Source: Cyrtodaria siliqua
Lineage: Eukaryota; Mollusca; Bivalvia; Adapedonta; Hiatellidae
Assembly (NCBI GenBank): GCA_037043455.1
Contig: JAWPHD010000006.1
Span: forward strand, 62,001 to 126,000
Direction of reading: 5' to 3'
Length of the DNA stretch: 64,000 nucleotides
Shown here piece after piece: positions 18,776-31,500 of the stretch. Both the position numbers and the translations under genes were made by a program. How positions within the stretch are numbered: the stretch's first letter is position 1; each line of letters opens with the position of its first letter. The notes below the pieces were generated by a model. It did no database searches. It saw only the letters and a program-made list of their open reading frames with translations, and was not told the origin of the DNA.

Positions 18776-20158
18776 TCATTGCCGCCAGTCATCCAAGATG
18801 GCCACCATGGCTAAAACTAGGTCAAATTTAAGGAAATTTCAAACGACATCTCTGAGGAAACCACTTATTCCATTATTGTGAAATACCATAAATATGTTGC
18901 TTGGGTTGGCCTCTATCAAGTTAGTGTTTTTCGTTATCGTCGAATAATCAAAATGGCCGCCACAGCGACCCAAAGTTTACATAGAGTTATATAGGAAAAC
19001 GTTAAAAATAACATCTTCTCTGAAACCGCTTGAAGGATTTTGATGAAACTTAAATCACAATGATCTTTGGGATATTTCCTATAAGAATTTTGTTTTTTGC
19101 GGCTGCCAGTCATCCAAGATGGCCACCACCATGGCTAAAACTAGGTCAAATTTAAGGAAATTTCAAACGACATCTCCAAAACCACTTATTCCATTCTTGT
19201 GAAATATCATATACATGTTCCTTGGGTTGGCCTCTATCAAGTTTATGTTTTTCGTTATCATCGAATAATCAAAATGGCCACCACGGCGACCCAAAGTTAA
19301 CATACGAGTTATATAGGAAAAGGTTGAAAATGACATTTTCTCTGAAACTACTCGAAGGATTTTGATGAAACTTAATCACCATGATATTTGGGATAGTCCC
19401 TCTCAGATTTGTGTTTTTCGAGGCCGCCAGTCATCCAAGATTGACGCCATGTCTAAAACAAGGTCAAATTTAAGGAAATTTCAAACAACATGTCCTCCGA
19501 AAACACTTATTTCTTTCATGTGAAATATCATAAACATGTTCCTTGGGTTGGCCTCTATCAAGTTTGTGTTTTTCGTTATTGTCGAGTAATCAAAATGGCC
19601 ACCACGTCAACCCAAAGTTTACATAGAGTTATATAGGAAAAGGCTAAAATTGACATCTTCTCTGAAACCTCTTGAAGGATTTTGTTGAAACTTTATCACA
19701 ATGATCTTTGGGGTAGTGCACCTCAGATTTGTGTTTTTCGCAGCCGCCAGTTGTCCAAGATGGCCACCATGGCTAAAACTAAGTCTAATTTAAGGAAATT
19801 TCAAACGACATCTCTGAAACCACTTAATCCATTCCAGTGAAATATCATATACATGTTCCTTGGGTTGGCCTCTTATCAAATTTGTGTTTTTCGTTATCAT
19901 CGAATAATCAAAATGGTTGCCATGGTGACCCAAGGTTTACATAGAGTTATATAGGAAAAGGTTAAATATGAAATCTCTCTGAAGGATTTTGTTGAAACTT
20001 TATCACAATGGTTGGCGTCTATTAAGTTCGTGTTTTTTGTTTTCTTTTCTTGCAATAATCAAAATGGTCGCCGTGGCCACCCAAAGTTTGTATAGATAAG
20101 GCTAAATATGACATCTTTACACAGTAGAGGGTCTACAGGCCCTCTTGGGCCTCTTGTT
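18776..20158 (+). repeat. Family A repeat, 3' portion, about 320-bp tandem units
   Basis: Units start near 18781, 19101, 19424 and 19744, each with GCCAGTCATCCAAGATGG, TTCCTTGGGTTGGCCTC and GAAGGATTTTGATGAAAC. The element ends at 20158 with ACAGGCCC, TCTT, GGGCC and TCTTGTTT. Its 5' part lies at 2034-2204 on the far side of the Polinton. Confidence 0.83.
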
Positions 20159-20690
20159 TGGTCTACTCAAGATTGTAATTGATGTTAGTACACAAGTCTC
20201 TTTGTCTCAAAAGTTAACAGGACGATAACAGTTGCATAAGATCTGCTCTACTTTTTTCAGTTGAAACAGATTTAACTTTTAACATTTTGAACATCATTAG
20301 AAATTCAAAAAATACAGAAAGCCTCTGCTATGGTGTGTGGTGAGGTCAAAGTCGAAACAAAGCCAGATTAAAGCATGGAATACATTTTCATTTTAATAAA
20401 TACCTTTCATGTTTATAGGGACTTCATAAAATAATACATATTCAAGTCATAAATGAAAATAATATTTTTTATACAGTTATTATTATAAAGAGTCAAGAAA
20501 TATAATAAAACAAAAAAACAACATTCAACTTTGCCAGAAGCAATTATCCACATATATATATATATACCATATAAATATCACAGAAAAGTAAAATCCCAAC
20601 AAATGTATACATTTTTAACATCTAACAAATGACAAAAAGAAATGGTATGGTGTTTGTGGTACACCTCCCGCCATCCATAAGACGACACTT
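20159..20690. other. Intergenic, no gene seen
   Basis: This is AT-rich, with a short TATATA run near 20555-20570. There is no supportable ORF. Confidence 0.5.
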
Positions 20691-20703
20691 CCTCTCTTTA
20701 AAT

Positions 20704-20789
20704 TGAGCTCCCTATGGGATTCGAACCCGCAGCGGTGAGAGGCAAAGGTTTACAACGCAACGTTGTTAACCATTCGGCCACGGAGATGA
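20704..20789 (-). repeat. tRNA-like sequence, Ser/Leu type
   Basis: The minus strand carries TGGCCGAATGG (box A) and GGTTCGAATCC (box B) with a long insert between them, as in class II tRNAs. The first seven and last seven bases do not form a full acceptor stem. It is therefore more likely a tRNA pseudogene or SINE head than a working tRNA. Confidence 0.5.
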
Positions 20790-20859
20790 AAGAATGATCA
20801 AATCAAGCATTTAATTAAAATCTTACACAAATAATAAAGATCTTTCGCTATACAACTGC

Positions 20860-21330
20860 TGTTATGACATACAATTCTGTTTTGAAGAACATGGCTGTTA
20901 GAGTCTAATATTCGGTTTTGACGATAGTGTTATGGTCTGATATTCAGTTATGACAAACAAAACTGGGAATGTCAAAGCTCTTGTGGTCCAAGATTGTGTT
21001 TTGATGACCACAGCTGTTTTGGTCTAATAGTCAGTTTCAATCATCATTGCCCTTTTGGTCTTATATTCTGTTCCAACGACCATAGCTGTTATGGTCAGTT
21101 TAAATGACCATAGCCATTCCCTTTTGGTGACTGTGTTGGTCTAATATTCTGTTGACAAAGCTAGAAAAGTTAACCATTTTGGTCTTGTATTCTATTTTGA
21201 TGACCAAAACTGGGCACTGCATAACTGTATGGCTGTAAGCACCAAAACTGTTATGGTCTATAACTTTTGTGTTGATGACATCTAATTTAGATCATACCAG
21301 CTATGGTGCTCACAGCTTATTGACTGTACG
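20860..21330. repeat. Degenerate short tandem repeat (GCTGTTATGGTCTAATATTC type)
   Basis: Irregular copies of a motif around TATGGTCTAATATTCTGTT and TGACCA recur every 40-60 bp. The array is old and non-coding. Confidence 0.55.
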
Positions 21331-22448
21331 GAAGGTCTTACTGGTACGGAAGGTCTTATGGTAAATCATCATAATATTCTAAAGATTTAAAATCCCTTAC
21401 ATTATGTTTTTTTAATTTTCTCAAAATATTACATCTCAACAGTTCACTAGCTAAAGCGTGACAACGTTCTGTTCCAATGATAGTTCTAAATGAAACAGAT
21501 TTAGTTCTTTATTAAAGAAATTAAATATTTTTAGCGGTTATATTGTCCCTGATCAATACCTGGTGGGCGGGTCTTGAATTTCATCGATACCAAAGGCTGC
21601 AGGCCCCCAGTTCCCATATATTTCAAGTCCCAAACACCATGTTTAGCTCTCGCACAATATAAACTCGCTGGAAATTTTTATGTATCATAATACACATTTT
21701 GTCAAGAGATTGCACAAGATACAAAGAATTTCTCACAGCTTTCATTATCCCTTCCAACATCAAACGAGAAGAATATTTCCTATTTAAATATGTGTTGTAA
21801 TTTAGCCTCGCTTAAAATAACGCATGCCATTGCATTTTTGTTTTGCATCTGACGTTTAAAATGACGTCTCAATGGTTAACATGTTTTCTGGCATTTAAAA
21901 TAATGTCTTACGGCGGACATACCAGATGTCCAAGGTATTGTATAGGATTTTTAAAACCTCCCCAATAACCAATCACTATCAGCATTGAGTATTTTAATAA
22001 ACCATGTATCAAGAAAATACGGTCTCCTGAACTATGGGGACTCTGCTATGAAAATTAAGCTAGATTAATAAGATTTAAATGTGGAAACAGAAAAACTAAA
22101 TAAATACTGATACGTCTTCTTGGAAATTATGAATTTAAAACAATAGTCATTTTAGTGCTGCTATTGAAAACAAAACAATAAGCGCAGACTTCCAGTAGCT
22201 CGAGTTAAGTGTTCCTTTTGGGGACAGGAAATGTTACTCGACAGTCGACACCAAGGACAACGCCACAATGTAGACCGAAACATCGGTCCATACTAGCCAG
22301 GCAATAATAAAAAGAACGACCCAGAAGACACCCAAAATAATCCCTATGTGTCTGCTATATTGACAGACGACAATAAGAAGAACATTCCCGAAGACGCATG
22401 AAGTGTTCTCTGTGTCTGCCGACACCAGTAATAAGGTCCACGCTATCG
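21331..22448. other. 3' flank of YIPF6, no other gene seen
   Basis: The minus-strand frame at 22234-22425 is downstream of the YIPF6 stop. It is hydrophobic but has no start or splice context, and may be 3' UTR. The rest is AT-rich non-coding sequence. Confidence 0.5.
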
Positions 22449-22449
22449 A

Positions 22450-22568
22450 CTACGTGTGCGTGTGAGAAATGATGAGCCAGCTGATAATGAAGTAGAAAAG
22501 GAATATTGGATACATCGCCAGAACCTTTCTTGTGGGTGGCTGACTCTCCGCTAGGAATGCTGTCGATG
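22450..22568 (-). CDS. YIPF6: YIPF6 exon 7 (last coding exon)
   Basis: The acceptor is TTGTATTTCAG. It encodes STAFLAESQPPTRKVL and the last helix, and ends at TAG 22452-22450. Confidence 0.93.
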
Positions 22569-25500
22569 CTGAAATACAAGTAACAAAATGATCTTCAAAA
22601 GTGGGAGAAAGAAACATTTCATAATAATATGTGCTCGTAAGTCCCTTACGCAATTGCACTTGTTTACAAATCTTTTCTAAACATAGCATGGATGCTTTAC
22701 ATTGTGTGAAGATGTGCATGGTTCCCACAGTTTGATCCAACATTTTATGCCCTTTTTCGACTTATCTATGCTCATTGCCTACAAATGACTGAACTTGTTG
22801 CCTGAACTCCTTGTGTTTTTATCTCTACTGGCCAAAGGCAGGCCAGTAGAGCTTATACCATCGTCTTTTGTTCGATGTCCGTCTGTCTGTTAAATTTTTG
22901 ATGTCAATACTCTAGCACCTTTGTTTTTCATCCAACTTTACCAGATTATTAATATCAATGAAAACTTGGATGAGTTTGAAAACCAGCTATATCGGACCAG
23001 TAACACCGCAATTATTGCCCTTAACGAAAATTGCTATATTTTGTCATGTTAACACTCTAGCGCCTCCGTTTTGAATCCTACCTTTACCAAACTTTGCCAT
23101 ATTGTTATTGATGAAAGCTCGGTCAAGTTCGAAAACCAGCCAGATTGGACTAGTAACACCAAAGTTATGGCCCTTGAATTATTGAAAAATGTGTTAAATT
23201 TTTACGTCAACACTCTAGCACCTTCATCATTCGATCTTTACCAAACTTTATAAGAATTTTTCTACCAATAAAAGCTCGAGAAAAAAACTGAAAACCAACT
23301 AAAACGGATTAATTACACTGGAGTTATGGCCCTTGATTTAGTTTAAAAATTTTGTATTTTGTCTCAAGACGATTGGACTTTCGTTTGGCCGGATTTCAGC
23401 AACTTTGCAGGGATGGTCAGTACCAAGTCTAGTTGTATATATTGCCACCGTGTTCCTGTTGAATGATTTTGTCAGAGTTATGGCCCTTTTCAGGTTTTAT
23501 GACACAAACTTTGGACTAGTTTTCCGGAACCCCTGGCCAGATTTCAATGAAACTTTTTAGGGATGATCAGTACCAGGTCTAGTTGTGCATATCGTCGCCA
23601 TGTTCCGGTTTACTGATTTTGGCAGAGTTATGGTCCTTTAAAGGCTTAATATACAAACTTTGTCTGGACTAGTTCTCCTGAACCATTCTCTGGATTTTAA
23701 CGAAACTTCAGTGATGTCAATACCAAGCCTGGTTGTGCATATATTTTAGTTAAAAAAGTGATGTTTTGCCTTGTTAAGCCTTAGTTTTTATTTAAATGTT
23801 GTTTTTTACCCTTTTTTTGTTATTTTATTTTATTTAAATATTAATATTTATTTTTTTAAATTTTTATTTTTTATTTTTTTCATTTCATAGTTTCATTTGT
23901 TCAAATTGTTTTAATTAACTTTTTTTTTCTTTCTTTTTTTTTAACGCCTTGGCAGGAAGCATTGGTATGATTTCTAATTGTGCCTATTGCATTTTTTCAG
24001 GTTCGTTGATTTATGTTGGAGTTACGGCCCTTTGACAGTTTTTACCCCTTAGAGCCATACTCAGGCTCTCTTGTTTTTGCTGTTAAAGCCAGTACAGCGT
24101 CCACAGGCCCTCTTGGGCCTCTTGTTTAACAGAGTTATGGCCCCTTATACAGAAACTATCTTTAGCCAGTAGAGCGTCCAAAGGCCATCTACTGCCTCTT
24201 GTGTTACAGAATTCTTCCAAACTTTGTACACTTGTTCGACATCATGCCGTTTAATGCAGAGTTATGATCCTTTTTTTACAGAGATTTTCTTTTCATTGCC
24301 TGCCGACACTTGTCGCAATTTTTAGTGATTTTACAAGTTTTGTTACCATGGCAACCACATTTCTTAAGCAAATCTACCCAAAAGTGGAGATGCACAACTA
24401 CACCATGAGACAAACATTCTTGCCAAGTTTGGCATTTGTAGTGCCAGCTGTTCTTGAGTTAACACGAAGACAGCAATTTTTAGTGATTTTTTCCAAGTTT
24501 TGTTACCACGGCAACCACATTTCTTATTCGAATATACCCAAAGGGGAGTGCACAACTAGACCATGACACAAACATTCCTGCCAAGTTTCGAGTTTGTAGT
24601 GCCAGCCGTTCTTGAGTTATCGCAAAAAGAGGTTTTTCGGGATAGACCGACCAACATTTTTTTATATGTTTTGCTACCACGCGCGCAATAATCTGATCTT
24701 AAAGGTCATCCTCACACCTGGAGGTCAAATCAGTCTATTTCATGTCTCAGGAATAACTTTGGAAGCACTAAAGGGATTTCATGAAACTTCACACAAATGT
24801 AAATCACAATGAGAAAGTGTGTCGCATGCAAGAATCATGTCTCAGCCATAATTTTAAAAATACTGAAGCGATTTCCAGTAACTATACGGAACAAAACAAA
24901 ATAGGTGTGTTTAGAGCATAATTTTAATAATGTATGAATTCCTAATTATAAAAACCTTTTCGGGAGCATTTGTCTTGTTTTTCAAAAAGGTGACATTAAA
25001 CATTTATCTGATTATTTATCTACAACCTTGACTGCATTGTTATATATGATGGTATGCACACAAGATTGTGTTTGTGCTCAAGTTACTTCCTCAAAATGAT
25101 AAGTAGAAAATTACAAAATTCCTCACCGAACGTTGACCAGGCGAACCCGAGCACGACGATTATAAATCTGACAACAAAGAGTGTCGTCGTTTGACTATCG
25201 ATGATGAGGATACATCGACACACTATGAGAGCGATGGTGAGTGGACATACACAGTAACCCAACACGCAGATACTCTGGAAAAACGAGCTGCAAAGAAATA
25301 AAGTACAGTCAAATCGATGCAAGAGAAAACCTATATTAAGAGCCCAGATCAAGCCTTAAGAGATGCCAGTTTCAGTTCCCAATTGTATTGCTTTAATTTA
25401 AATGCACCTATATTAATTTTTTTTAGAACACTTGTGTTGCGAGACCAATTTTACTCCCTTAAACCCTTGGTCTTTTAATGCAAGGTTCCATCTTTTTTCT

Positions 25501-28500
25501 CGGCAACTGAGTAAAAGTATACAATGTCAATGAACAAGCGTTAACCCTAAATATCAATAATTTATTGTGAATTTAATACGCGTATTCGACTGGCCACTAT
25601 GGTCTTAATGAGATATCAACAAGACCAGTTCATGGTAAAGGGCTCTTTACACATATATAGGAGTAGTTATAAATGCAGACAAATCCACATTTAGGTTCTG
25701 CAACCAAATATATACTAGAAGGGTGCTCCAAGGAGCATTTGTGTCGCCTGCCGTGCGCTTATTTCAGCTTGGTTAGGTCGCAGGTTAAAAGCTTTATGAA
25801 AAGGGGCATAACTCTGCCAAAATGAAAGTCGGAGTTGGATATCCTTGGGTTTAGTTGAAGAATCATTTTGATTCGACATTAAACATGGCTGCCAGTGGCC
25901 ATCTTTGTTTACATAGAGTTAAATAGTAGATGAAACTTCACAGGAGTGTTGCTCTTGGTGTCTAGTTGATCCTAGAAAAATTTCAGGTCGGCCAGATATT
26001 CAAGATGGCCGACACAGATAAAAATAGACTTTTAAAAGACAAGTTTGTAGCTACTATTTCTTGAAAACTGTAAGTGATATTGATATGGGCCTTTTCCTAA
26101 AATGATCAGCATGACATGATGTTGGTCCTTGTCGAAAATCATTTCGACCTTAAACGCGTCTGCCAGTGGCCATCTTTGTTTACATAGAGTTATATAGTAA
26201 ATACTTGTAGCGACTACTACTCTGAAACTACTTGAAGGATTTTCATGAAACTTAACAGAAATATTGCTCTTGATCTGTAGTTGATCCTAACAAAACTTCA
26301 GGTCAGCCGGAAATTCAAGATGGCCGCCATGGCTAAAAATAGATTTCTAAAAAACAGATGAAGGAATGGTGTTTTAAGGCACGTCGACACATAAATAGGT
26401 CATATTGTGCGCAAAAACTGATGATAGATAAAGAAATGACGTAGTAATTAAAAATTAATGTAAATATATAAAGATAAAACTATTTACAAATAAGGGATGA
26501 TATGGTAGTAATATAAACTATATATGTAAATCAACAAATGCCCGTCAACGGGTATATAAACAAGTAAATATATATAAGAACATATAATGATTTATATAGT
26601 CCGAATTCTTTCAGGAAATCTAAATCAAGTCTAAAATCTATAGTATCAAATAACTCATAATATTAACACTGTAGTACCTTTGACGCATAGGATCAAAGTC
26701 TACACATTCCAACAAGATGTGTTTGACCGTTAACGGTGCAAAGCAGGGTATAATTTCTGGTAATTGCTCTCCTTGTAATAAATATGAATGAGTATAACGT
26801 ATATGCCCTATACTGCACCGGGCTAAAACAACTTCTTCCCAATGAATGGGTCTACTAGAAGAATGCCATTCCCCGAGTAACGTTTTAACTGAATGGAGTG
26901 TATTGTTAAATGACAAACCCCAAGGGGCTTGCCAAGAGTTACGAATATAAAAAACAAATTTGTAGCAACTACTTCTTGAAAACTGTAAGTGATATTGATA
27001 TGGGACTTTTTCTAAAATGATCAGCATGAAAATTATTTTGATTCGACATTAAACATGGTTGCCAGCAGCCATCTTTGTTTACATAGAGTTATATATAAAA
27101 ACTTGTAACGACTACTCTGAAACTACTTCGATAGATTTTCATGAACATTCACATGAATGCTGATCTAGCTATCAGAACCTGCCAATAGAGCTTCAAGGTC
27201 ATTGACCTCTTGTTTAAAAATCAATTTTTAGCTTTGGTGGCCATCTTGGATTTCACATCAACGTGAATTTTTGCTAGGATCAATAAGACATTATATAAGG
27301 TCATCAATATCACTTATAGTTTTCAAGAAGTAGTCACTACACTTTTTTTAATGCCCTCGAAGGGCGGCATATAGTAGTCGCACCGTCTGTTAGTCAGTCC
27401 TTAAAATAATGTCAAAAAGTCTGGCATTCCTGGACAGATTTTTAAATAACTTGGCACAAGTGCTCACCACAAGAAGTGTCGCGCACAAATCCAGGTCCGT
27501 GACTCCAAGGTCAAGGTCACACTTAAAGGTCAAAACCACTTCGGGGGCATTTGTTTTAATCTAATTTTAGCCGTGGCAGCCATCTTGAATTTTCAGCCGG
27601 CCTGAAATTTAGCTAGGATCAACTAGACATCAAGAGCAACATTCCTGTGAAGTTTCATGAAAATCTGTAAGTAGTTTAAGAGGAGTAGTCGCTACAAGTT
27701 TTTACTATATAACTCTATGTACCTGGCAACCATGTTTAAAGTTGAATAAAAATAATTTTCGACAAGGATTAACATTGTTATGCTGCTATTCTAAAAAAAG
27801 TCCATATCAGTATCACTTATAGTTTTCAAGAAGTAGGCGCTACAAATTTGTTTTCTAAAAATCTATTGACTCCAAGGTAAAGGTCACACTTAGAGGTCAA
27901 AGGTCAAAAAGAAGTGCTTTCGTGTCTGGTTAATAACATTCATCGACAGATTTTCAAATAACTTGGCACAAGTGCTCACTACAACAAGACAACGTGTCGC
28001 GCGCAAATCGAGGTCCATGGCTCCAAGGTCCAAGTCACATTTAGAGGTCAAAGGTCAAAACCACTTCGGGGGCATTTGACACCTACAGTGACATTTCTTG
28101 TTTAAAATCTATTTTAAGCCATTGTGGCCATCTTGAACATCAAGAGCAACATTCCTGTGAAGTCTCATGAAAATTTGTCGAGTAGTTTCAGAGTAGTCGC
28201 TGAAAGTTTTTATTATACAACTCTATCTAAACAATGATGACTGCTGGCATCCATAATTAATGTCGAATCAAAATAATTTTCGACATCGATCAACATCATG
28301 TCATGCTGATCATTTTAGAAAAAGCCCTAAATCAATATCACTTTTAGTTTTCAAGAAGTAGTTGCTACAAACTGTTGCTTTTTATGCTCCCGAAAAAAAC
28401 GCACCGTCCGTCCGAATTCTGTCTGTCCGTCATTCCGCGATCGTGTCCAGAACGTTACTTCACAACCCCTATAGGGATTTTTAAATAACTTGGCACAAGT

Positions 28501-31500
28501 GATCATCATAACAAGACGATGTGTCGCGCGCAAAACCCAGGTCCGTACCTCAAAGGTCAAGGTCACACTTGAAGTTCATAGGTCAAAAACAGAAAACGAC
28601 TTTGTGTCCGGACCGTAACGTCCCTTGCCCCTGCTGGGATTTTAAAATAACTTGGCACAAGTGATCACCATAACAAGATGATGTGTCGCGCACAAAACCC
28701 AGGTCTTCAAGGTCAAGGTCACACTTGGAGGTCAAAAGTCATATTGTGTCCGGTCAATAGCTCTGGCATTCATGGACGGATTTTCAAGGTCAAGGTCATA
28801 CTTAGAGGTCAAAGGACACTTCGGGGGCATTTATCACTTACAGTGATATTTCTTGTTTTTAATCTATTTTCAGCTGCTAGGATTAACTAGACATCAAGAG
28901 CAACATTCCTGTGAAGTTTCATAAAAATCCGTCAGTAGTTTCAGAGAAGTAGTCGCTACTACCGACAGACGGACACCGCACCATGGCATAAGCTCTGGTG
29001 ATCTTTGATCAGTAGAGCTAAAAATATGTTATAAACTAGTTTAACAAAATTAACTGTCAGAAGTCGGAACAAGTTTCAAAATTAAGAAGTAGTCGCTACA
29101 AACTTGTATTTTAAAAATCTATTTTTAGCTTTGGTGGCCATCTTGGATTTCACATCAACATGAATTTTTGCTAGGATCAACTAGACTTCATGGGCAACAT
29201 TTCTGTAAAGTTTCATGAATATCCATCTAGTAGTTTCAGAGGAGAAGTCGCTACAAATAAAAGTTTATGGACAGACGTACGGACAACGCACCACGGCATA
29301 AGCTCTGCTGATCTCTGATCAGTCGAGCTAAAAATCGGTCATAACAAGATGAGAAGTGCTTTTAATACCTATAACTTTAAATTGATGTTAAATGTGTTTT
29401 TTTTTATACTTACATATTTCCTCCTAGAAGTTTAGTATTGAGCGTGACAACAACAGCCCCAACCCAGTATATGACAAACACCTCGGCAAACTGCGGACCT
29501 CCGTCACTCATTTTGTTGAGGTCGTCGGAAGAACCTTGTAGCATCCTGGGCATGTATAAATAATAAGACTTCTTATCCACAATATTGAACGGTTATATGT
29601 AACATTATTAAAAGACAAAATATAATGTAGGGGCAATTGAAAAGATTGAAGGACAACAGGAATTCCACAGGATCGAATGTATGTGAATTTAAATTTGGTA
29701 CAAACTAAAAAATATTTTGCGAATATTCATTTACAGATATTTTAATTGTGTATTTGTAAATTTGTGTATTTATTTTATATCACATAACATAGGTAAAATA
29801 AGTGTTTAGTTGTTTTACATGGCTAAAAACAGAAAACTATGCATTTTGAAAGTATCACCAGATCTAAAGTTATGACACAAAATCACTGCACGTTTCCATT
29901 TTCCACATAATCATTTAAACAAGAAAGCTGTTACTTACATTGCCATAAACACACAGAGTATCAAAGGTCCCCACAGGTCCCCTAAAATAAGGAACATAAA
30001 AATAATTAAACACTGCTCAAGGCAGAATGAGTTCACGTAAATTATAAATTTGAGTATTTCCTGTGAAAATAATTGTAATTTGATAACATTTTTATTTAGG
30101 TGAGAGCCTTATAAGGATGTTTGTACTATTAAATAAACTTATTTACATTTCTATGAGTGAAAGATGGGGATTTCTTGGTGAAAGAAAATTCAGAATTGCT
30201 AAAATATTAATAAATAGCTCCGAACACTAAAATAACTACACAAAAATAACTGTGACACTGAGACACGAATAAAGTGTTGATGATGTTGAGATGATGTCAA
30301 CATCATCCATGATAACGTTCAATAAAGCGAAACATTTATTAAGTTGAAATCAAACATAAATTTAAAATGTAAATAGATTATTTAACTGCTGGGTTCGATT
30401 AAATAGGGAAGTCCTTAACTCGACGGTAGACATGTTTTGTTATGTCACTTTCTCGCATCCGCTGTTTCTGAAAAGAACCACGCAACTACCATCTTGTGTA
30501 GGATATATATCCCTATAGTTGATCCCAGCAGTTAAATAATCTCTATCTACTGCAAGCTGTGCAGGCTAGTTTGAAACAATGTTACGGGTCGTCGTTATTG
30601 AGTGAGAGTGGTGCATTCCATTATCTGTCAGAGAACTGTTGTTTTGTAAAATTTTCACAGCCATGCTTTGTTTGTTTTGCCAGGAAAATTGTTGAAATGA
30701 TTAATTTCAATAAATAACTTACATTCCCTCAGTAGTGCAGTGCTCTGTTTGGGGTAGAGTACATGCCAGAACTTGACCCCGACAGCCTTCAGGTCTCTCA
30801 TCTGTAATTATATTGATCACAAGTCTACACCAAAAAAATAATCTAAGGCTAGCCATAATAAATAGTACCATATCTACAAAAAAGGGCCCTATCCTATATT
30901 TTTTATAGAAATTCTAGATTCTTTTTTTTTTCGCTATCTAGTTGAATATTTCTCTTTTATTTCATAAGGTTTTTACTGCATGTAGTGTCATGTTGTTTTA
31001 CCGACCTTCCTATCCGTACATTAATGAAATCCCTAGTTGGGGAAACAGCAAATATATATTTTGTTTAAGAATGGCCTTTGAAGTAATTTTTTCAATCGAC
31101 ATGGTTTCAACTGAAGTCACGTCGCACCTATAATATTCCATATTCGAATATGTAAGTCACTAATACCACTGATAACCAGGGCCCTGTATTATTAAACATC
31201 TTATTTGTAACCGGAGGCCCCGGGTTCAATCCTCCGTGGTGCCACTGAGTTCCGTCGGTGTGTTCTTGGGCAAGACACTTTCCCTCAGCCTCGTCCGTCG
31301 GATGGGTACGTAAACCGGGCGGTCCCGTGTATCCGTCTATCCTCCGAGCACGTAAAAGAACCATAGGAATCTATTCGATAATAAGAGTAGGGCAGGGACC
31401 CAGATTCCTATGTATCCTTCCCCTCTCTCTGGGGCGGCTCTAAATAACCTATACTGTGTTGATGAGCCGTTAAACAACATTCAATTAAACATCTTACAAT

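Noticed and set aside
20704..20789. Functional tRNA gene
   Set aside because: Box A and box B are good, but the acceptor stem does not pair.
22234..22425. Hydrophobic 63-codon ORF as a separate gene
   Set aside because: It follows the YIPF6 stop on the same strand and lacks its own start or splice context; probably 3' UTR or chance.
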